The position numbers and the translations under genes were made by a program. Positions 6,373 to 9,086 of a DNA stretch of 9,086 bases are shown piece by piece (position 1 is the stretch's first letter; every line of letters begins with the position of its first letter). Source of the DNA: Spirochaetaceae bacterium (GTDB taxonomy: Bacteria; Spirochaetota; Spirochaetia; DSM-2461); assembly GCA_003246505.1 (NCBI GenBank), contig QKAI01000034.1, forward strand, positions 1-9,086, written 5' to 3'. The notes below the pieces were generated by a model, which was given only the letters and a program-made list of their open reading frames with translations, did not search any database and had not been told where the DNA came from.

Positions 6373-7665
6373 CTATTCCTGATCCAGGACTTCCTGGGCT
6401 TTCACCTTCAGGGAGGCGAGGGCCTTCTCCGGCTCTATGCCGCCGAGCATAACCCCTTCCACGGCTTCCTTGATCAGCTCCTGGATCTTGGCGCTGTTCT
6501 CTCCGTAGTAGACCATGCTGCCCCGGGCCATATCGTCGGCGAACACCTGGGCGTAGGGCATGTCGGAAAAAGTTTTGGAGGCCATGAGAGCCCTGGTCGG
6601 CTGAATGAGGCCCACCTCGGTCAGGTACTCCTCCGGATGGGAGAGCATGTAGGAGACGAATTCCCAGGACGCTTTCTGCTCCCTTTCCGATTTCTGGCTG
6701 TTGACCATGTAGAAGTGGCCGTAGTAGGCACAGGCCGCTTCCCTGACCGCATCCTTGAACTGGGGGAAGGGAATGACCATCCAGTCGCCGCTCTCGTAGA
6801 ACTCCGGATTGTCCGCCCGGATACGGCCCTCCTGGTAAAGGCCGCTCATGGCCATGGCCATATCGTTGTTGTCCGCGTCAAAGAGCTTCCTCGCGTTGGT
6901 ATAGGTGGGGGAGCCCAGGTTCTTGCCGAAGGGGCCCCAGTCGGCCATGAACCGGAGGAATTTCAGCCAGGCCTCGTCCCCCACGATGGCGGTCTTGCCG
7001 TCGTCGCTGATAAGCTGCCCCCCCAGCTGCTCCACCATGGGGACCATGGATACCAGGTAGTAGGGATAGCGGAAGTCGAAGCCCCGGCGGGTAATGATCT
7101 CCCCGTCCCGGAGAATGATCTTCTCCGAAACGGCGACGATGTCCTCCCAGGTTCTGGGATAGTCCCTGTCCGGATCCAGTCCGGCGGCCCGGATGACTCT
7201 TTTATTAATGTAGGGGGCCCAGTTGGTCAGTTCCAGGGGGAGCCCGTAAACCTCGACGTCCATGGTGACCGCGTCCAGGACTCCCTCCACGTAGGCGTCC
7301 TTCAAGGCCTTAACCGATTTGTATCCCGCCGATGGGGGATCCACGGCGCCGACTCTTCCGTTGACGATGTAGGCGTAGGCGTCTTCGATTTGGGTGTTGA
7401 AGATATGGGGCCCCTCGTTCGCCGCGAAGGCGGTGAGGAGGAGTTCGGGCATTTTCTGACTGGAGTTGGTCACCCTCTCTATGGTCACGTCCGGATGGGT
7501 CGCCTCAAATTCGCTGATGTACCGCTCTTCGATGGCCGTTCTGTTGGGATCCTCATGGGTCCAGACGGTCAGGGTCATCGGTCCCTGTTCCTCCTGGGCT
7601 CCGCCGGCCATCAGGGGCAGAGAGAAGATCAGAAGGGAAAGAATAATCGGCAATGTCTTTTTCAT
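6373..7665 (-). CDS. Extracellular solute-binding protein of a CUT1 sugar ABC transporter
   Basis: A 430-residue periplasmic sugar-binding protein (SBP_bac_1 family). Residues 1-20 are a Sec signal peptide: KK at 2-3, a hydrophobic core, then LMA before GGAQEE. There is no lipobox cysteine, so the mature protein should be soluble in a periplasm. Lobe 1 begins with TLTVWTHEDPNR (31-42); EVYGLPLELTNWAPYINKRV (138-157) and the later YPRTWEDI are typical for family members. WMVIPFPQF and YGHFYMVNSQKS (near 295-326) are from lobe 2. The reading frame is open upstream to an ATG at 7803, but the ATG at 7665 is chosen because AAGGAG lies nine bases before it and the signal peptide starts there. It is the first gene of the operon and follows a good promoter. 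Linkage to nagA suggests an amino sugar or an N-acetylated oligosaccharide as ligand, which is inference. Confidence 0.93.
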   Translation of the reverse strand: MKKTLPIILSLLIFSLPLMAGGAQEEQGPMTLTVWTHEDPNRTAIEERYISEFEATHPDVTIERVTNSSQKMPELLLTAFAANEGPHIFNTQIEDAYAYIVNGRVGAVDPPSAGYKSVKALKDAYVEGVLDAVTMDVEVYGLPLELTNWAPYINKRVIRAAGLDPDRDYPRTWEDIVAVSEKIILRDGEIITRRGFDFRYPYYLVSMVPMVEQLGGQLISDDGKTAIVGDEAWLKFLRFMADWGPFGKNLGSPTYTNARKLFDADNNDMAMAMSGLYQEGRIRADNPEFYESGDWMVIPFPQFKDAVREAACAYYGHFYMVNSQKSEREQKASWEFVSYMLSHPEEYLTEVGLIQPTRALMASKTFSDMPYAQVFADDMARGSMVYYGENSAKIQELIKEAVEGVMLGGIEPEKALASLKVKAQEVLDQE

Positions 7666-7674
7666 AAATTCATT

Positions 7675-7680
7675 CTCCTT
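7675..7680 (-). promoter_or_regulatory. Ribosome binding site of the solute-binding protein gene
   Basis: AAGGAG on the minus strand, nine bases before the ATG at 7665. This site rules out the longer reading frame starting at 7803, which has no comparable site and would place 46 hydrophilic residues before the signal peptide. Confidence 0.85.
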
Positions 7681-7695
7681 AATGTTGCTTGGTTC

Positions 7696-7724
7696 ATTGT
7701 AAGGCCAGCGGAAATTTCGGGCAA
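7696..7724 (-). promoter_or_regulatory. Sigma-70-type promoter of the transporter operon
   Basis: On the minus strand TTGCCC (7724-7719, four of six consensus bases) and TACAAT (7701-7696, five of six) are separated by exactly 17 bases. Transcription would start near 7689, giving a leader of about 24 bases that includes the AAGGAG ribosome binding site. The weak -35 suggests dependence on an activator. An eight-base palindrome GAAATTTC (7711-7718) lies in the spacer. Confidence 0.7.
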
Positions 7725-7758
7725 TGTGAGATTTCTCCACTTTATGTTGCGATTTTGA

Positions 7759-7768
7759 CATGGCCATG
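7759..7768. promoter_or_regulatory. Palindrome CATGGCCATG, candidate operator
   Basis: A perfect ten-base palindrome just upstream of, and slightly overlapping, the proposed nagA -35. The position would suit a repressor acting on nagA, but perfect symmetry over ten bases can occur by chance and no known operator is recognised. Confidence 0.25.
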
Positions 7769-7795
7769 AAATAGGATCGGACCCTGTAGTACAAT
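7766..7795 (+). promoter_or_regulatory. Promoter of nagA, placed for a leaderless mRNA
   Basis: TACAAT at 7790-7795 matches the -10 consensus at five of six bases and is identical to the -10 of the divergent transporter promoter. ATGAAA at 7766-7771 is a four-of-six -35 at 18 bases spacing. Six bases separate the -10 from the nagA ATG, so transcription is expected to start at or next to the A of the ATG. No Shine-Dalgarno sequence precedes this ATG, which agrees with leaderless translation. Confidence 0.5.
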
Positions 7796-7801
7796 CGGCC
7801 C

Positions 7802-9007
7802 ATGGGAAGTACCTTATGCCTCCACGGGGGCGATATCTATACGGGAATCATGATGATCCCGGAGGGAGCCGTTGTCCTGAGGGACGGACGGATAGAAAAC
7901 GTCATGGGCCGGGAACGCTTCGCCCGCACCGAATTCCCCGGGGATACCCGGTTCATCGATCTGAAAGGGCTCACCCTATCCCCCGGTTTCATCGATACCC
8001 ATATCCACGGCATCGGGGGATACGATACTTTCGCCGGAACCGCCGAAGCGATTCTGGCCATGTCCCGGGAACTGCCCTCCCGGGGGGTCACCACCTTCTA
8101 TCCCACCATATACGCCGGGGAGGAGGATAAAATGATCGATTCCATCCGGGCCGTGGCCGGGGCCAGGGGACGGGAGGGGGGAGCCCGGATCGGGGGAATC
8201 CATCTGGAGGGTCCCTTTATCTCACGGGATCAGACCGGCGTGCAGCAAGCGGAGGGGCTGAGCGAAGTGGACATTAAGAAAATGGGCCGCTTTGTCCGGG
8301 CGGGGGAGGGGCTTCTCTCCCTCATGACCGTGGCCCCGGAACTGAAGAACATGAGGGAATTGGCCGTGTACTGTCTCAAGAAGGGGATCGTCCTCTCCGC
8401 GGGCCATACGAATGCCACCTATGAGAACATGCTGGAGGGGATGGAAGCGGGAATCCTCCATTCCACCCACTTCTTCAATGCCATGAGGAGGCTTCACCAT
8501 CGGGATCCGGGCTGCATAGGCGCCATCCTGATCCATCCGGAGATCTCCTGCGAAATCATCGCCGACGGTCACCACGTCCATCCCGCCCTGATCAAGCTGC
8601 TCTACCGGGATAAGCCGGTGGACAAAATCATCCTGGTCACCGATTCCCTGGGCCCGACGGAACAGGAGTCGGGGGAGATGAGGGCCAACGGGGAGAGGGT
8701 CTATCTGAAGGAGGGTGTCTTCCACAGGGAGAAGGACGGGGTCATTGCCGGATCGTCCCTTACCATGATCGGGGGCATCGCCAATCTCTGCTCCTGGGGC
8801 ATCCCCCTGAAGGACGCCCTCTCCATGGCCACGGCGAATCCCGCCCGGCTCCTGGACCGGGAGGACCGGGGATTCATCATCCCGGGAAAGAGGGCCGATC
8901 TGGTCGCCTTTGACGGGGATTTTCGTGTCAACCTCACCCTGGCGGGCGGGGAAATCCTCTATTCCGCCGACGGAGCATCGGAAAGGATCACGGGCAACTC
9001 CCCGTAG
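7802..9007 (+). CDS. nagA: N-acetylglucosamine-6-phosphate deacetylase
   Basis: A 401-residue cytoplasmic amidohydrolase that removes acetate from N-acetylglucosamine 6-phosphate to give glucosamine 6-phosphate. Family landmarks are in order: the N-terminal beta region GGDIYTG and GAVVLRDGRIENV; PGFIDTHIHG (61-70) with both histidines of the HxH metal site (H67, H69); HLEGPFI (134-140) with metal ligand E136; SAGHTNATYE (199-208, H202); HSTHFFNAM (220-228, H223); ADGHHVHP (254-261); and the catalytic aspartate D281 in VTDSLG. E. coli NagA lacks the HxH pair, so this enzyme is more like two-metal versions. The active site looks complete. The start at 7802 gives the normal N-terminus although no Shine-Dalgarno is seen. 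It is divergent from the transporter operon, suggesting shared control. No nagB or sugar kinase is adjacent. A related N-acetylhexosamine 6-phosphate could be the true substrate. Confidence 0.93.
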   Translation: MGSTLCLHGGDIYTGIMMIPEGAVVLRDGRIENVMGRERFARTEFPGDTRFIDLKGLTLSPGFIDTHIHGIGGYDTFAGTAEAILAMSRELPSRGVTTFYPTIYAGEEDKMIDSIRAVAGARGREGGARIGGIHLEGPFISRDQTGVQQAEGLSEVDIKKMGRFVRAGEGLLSLMTVAPELKNMRELAVYCLKKGIVLSAGHTNATYENMLEGMEAGILHSTHFFNAMRRLHHRDPGCIGAILIHPEISCEIIADGHHVHPALIKLLYRDKPVDKIILVTDSLGPTEQESGEMRANGERVYLKEGVFHREKDGVIAGSSLTMIGGIANLCSWGIPLKDALSMATANPARLLDREDRGFIIPGKRADLVAFDGDFRVNLTLAGGEILYSADGASERITGNSP

Positions 9008-9086
9008 TCCCGCACCCGGTTCCCGTACCTGACCCGGTAGCCCAGGAGATAATCCCCGGGGGGAATGTTCCCGGGAACCAGGTCGG
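8959..9086 (-). CDS. C-terminal end of an unidentified protein, convergent with nagA (partial)
   Basis: A minus-strand frame is open from the window edge to a TAG at 8961-8959, giving 41 residues that begin DLVPGNIPPGDYLLGYRVRY and end LSDAPSAE. Its third codon positions are mostly G or C, like the neighbouring genes, and the sequence reads like a beta-strand-rich protein end. It would overlap the 3' end of nagA by 49 bases, tail-to-tail. The plus strand past the nagA stop shows no convincing frame. No family is recognised and a short open frame can arise by chance in GC-rich DNA. A palindrome GTTCCCGGGAAC lies at 9067-9078. Confidence 0.45.
   Translation of the reverse strand, partial: DLVPGNIPPGDYLLGYRVRYGNRVRDYGELPVILSDAPSAE

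Larger units (their letters stand above)
7673..7750 (-). repeat. Paired direct repeats GCAACAT(T/A)AA...GGAGAA around the transporter promoter
   Basis: On the minus strand GCAACATTAA followed by GGAGAA (7688-7673) is repeated upstream as GCAACATAAA, two extra bases, GGAGAA (7750-7733). The cores start 62 bases apart, close to six helical turns. Relative to the predicted transcription start near 7689, the upstream copy covers about -44 to -61 and the downstream copy about +2 to +17, overlapping the ribosome binding site. Direct repeats beside a -35 are the usual layout for AraC-type activators, so these are candidate sites for the regulator at 3750-4559. They could also be a duplicated leader. 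Confidence 0.5.

Noticed and set aside
6637..7758. Open frame of 373 codons on the plus strand across the binding-protein gene
   Set aside because: No recognisable motif, no ribosome binding site, and the opposite strand encodes a complete solute-binding protein.
7755..7760. Perfect -35 hexamer TTGACA on the plus strand upstream of nagA
   Set aside because: The nearest good -10 (7790-7795) is 29 bases away and nothing at 16-18 bases resembles a -10, so it is probably not the working -35.
7666..7803. N-terminal extension of the binding protein from the ATG at 7803
   Set aside because: It would place 46 hydrophilic residues before the signal peptide and would remove the promoter and ribosome binding site; AAGGAG correctly precedes the ATG at 7665.
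9067..9078. Palindrome GTTCCCGGGAAC as an operator
   Set aside because: It falls inside the probable partial coding frame, with no promoter nearby; GC-rich palindromes of this size are common in such sequence.
1..9086. CRISPR array, tRNA, rRNA, insertion sequence or attachment site
   Set aside because: No regularly spaced repeats, tRNA cloverleaf, rRNA-like sequence, transposase or terminal inverted repeats were seen on either strand.

Overview
The window looks like chromosomal DNA from a GC-rich bacterium with a periplasm, most plausibly a free-living spirochaete. This is inference. The solute-binding protein has a Sec leader ending in a 'GGAQEE' type junction with no lipobox cysteine, which a monoderm would normally need for anchoring. 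The CUT1 transporter has no ATPase of its own, the regulator is a YesM/YesN-type pair, and there is a soluble FIST-domain chemoreceptor. A Paenibacillus-like Firmicute also uses YesMN plus CUT1 sets, but fits less well because of the leader.

Layout. A soluble FIST-domain methyl-accepting chemotaxis protein (73-1995, +) opens the window; its base composition is visibly lower in GC than the rest. After a 30-bp gap holding a run of ten G comes a two-gene two-component system: a membrane histidine kinase (2026-3753, +) and a REC-AraC response regulator (3750-4559, +), translationally coupled by ATGA. Tail-to-tail with it, the stop codons overlapping, is a sugar ABC transporter operon on the minus strand. 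In transcription order this is the solute-binding protein (7665-6373), a hairpin-plus-U-tract attenuator, a MalF-like permease (6316-5411) and a MalG-like permease (5401-4556). Divergent from the binding protein across a 136-bp regulatory region is an N-acetylglucosamine-6-phosphate deacetylase, nagA (7802-9007, +). At the right edge a partial reading frame on the minus strand probably overlaps the end of nagA.

How it may work together (inference): the kinase senses an extracellular or periplasmic cue, the AraC-type regulator acts at the divergent region, the binding protein and permeases import an amino sugar or N-acetylhexosamine oligosaccharide, and NagA deacetylates the phosphorylated sugar in the cytoplasm. 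The ATPase, glycosidase or kinase, and deaminase (NagB) steps must be encoded elsewhere. The chemoreceptor may add taxis to the same nutrient, but nothing in the sequence proves that link.

Most interesting signals: (1) a G10 tract that falls between a -35-like and a -10-like hexamer immediately before the kinase, a candidate phase-variable promoter switch; (2) a nagA -10 element placed so that the mRNA would start at the ATG (leaderless); (3) repeated GCAACAT elements flanking the transporter promoter; (4) three A8-A9 tracts in the first 50 codons of the MalF-like permease, one directly after its start codon.
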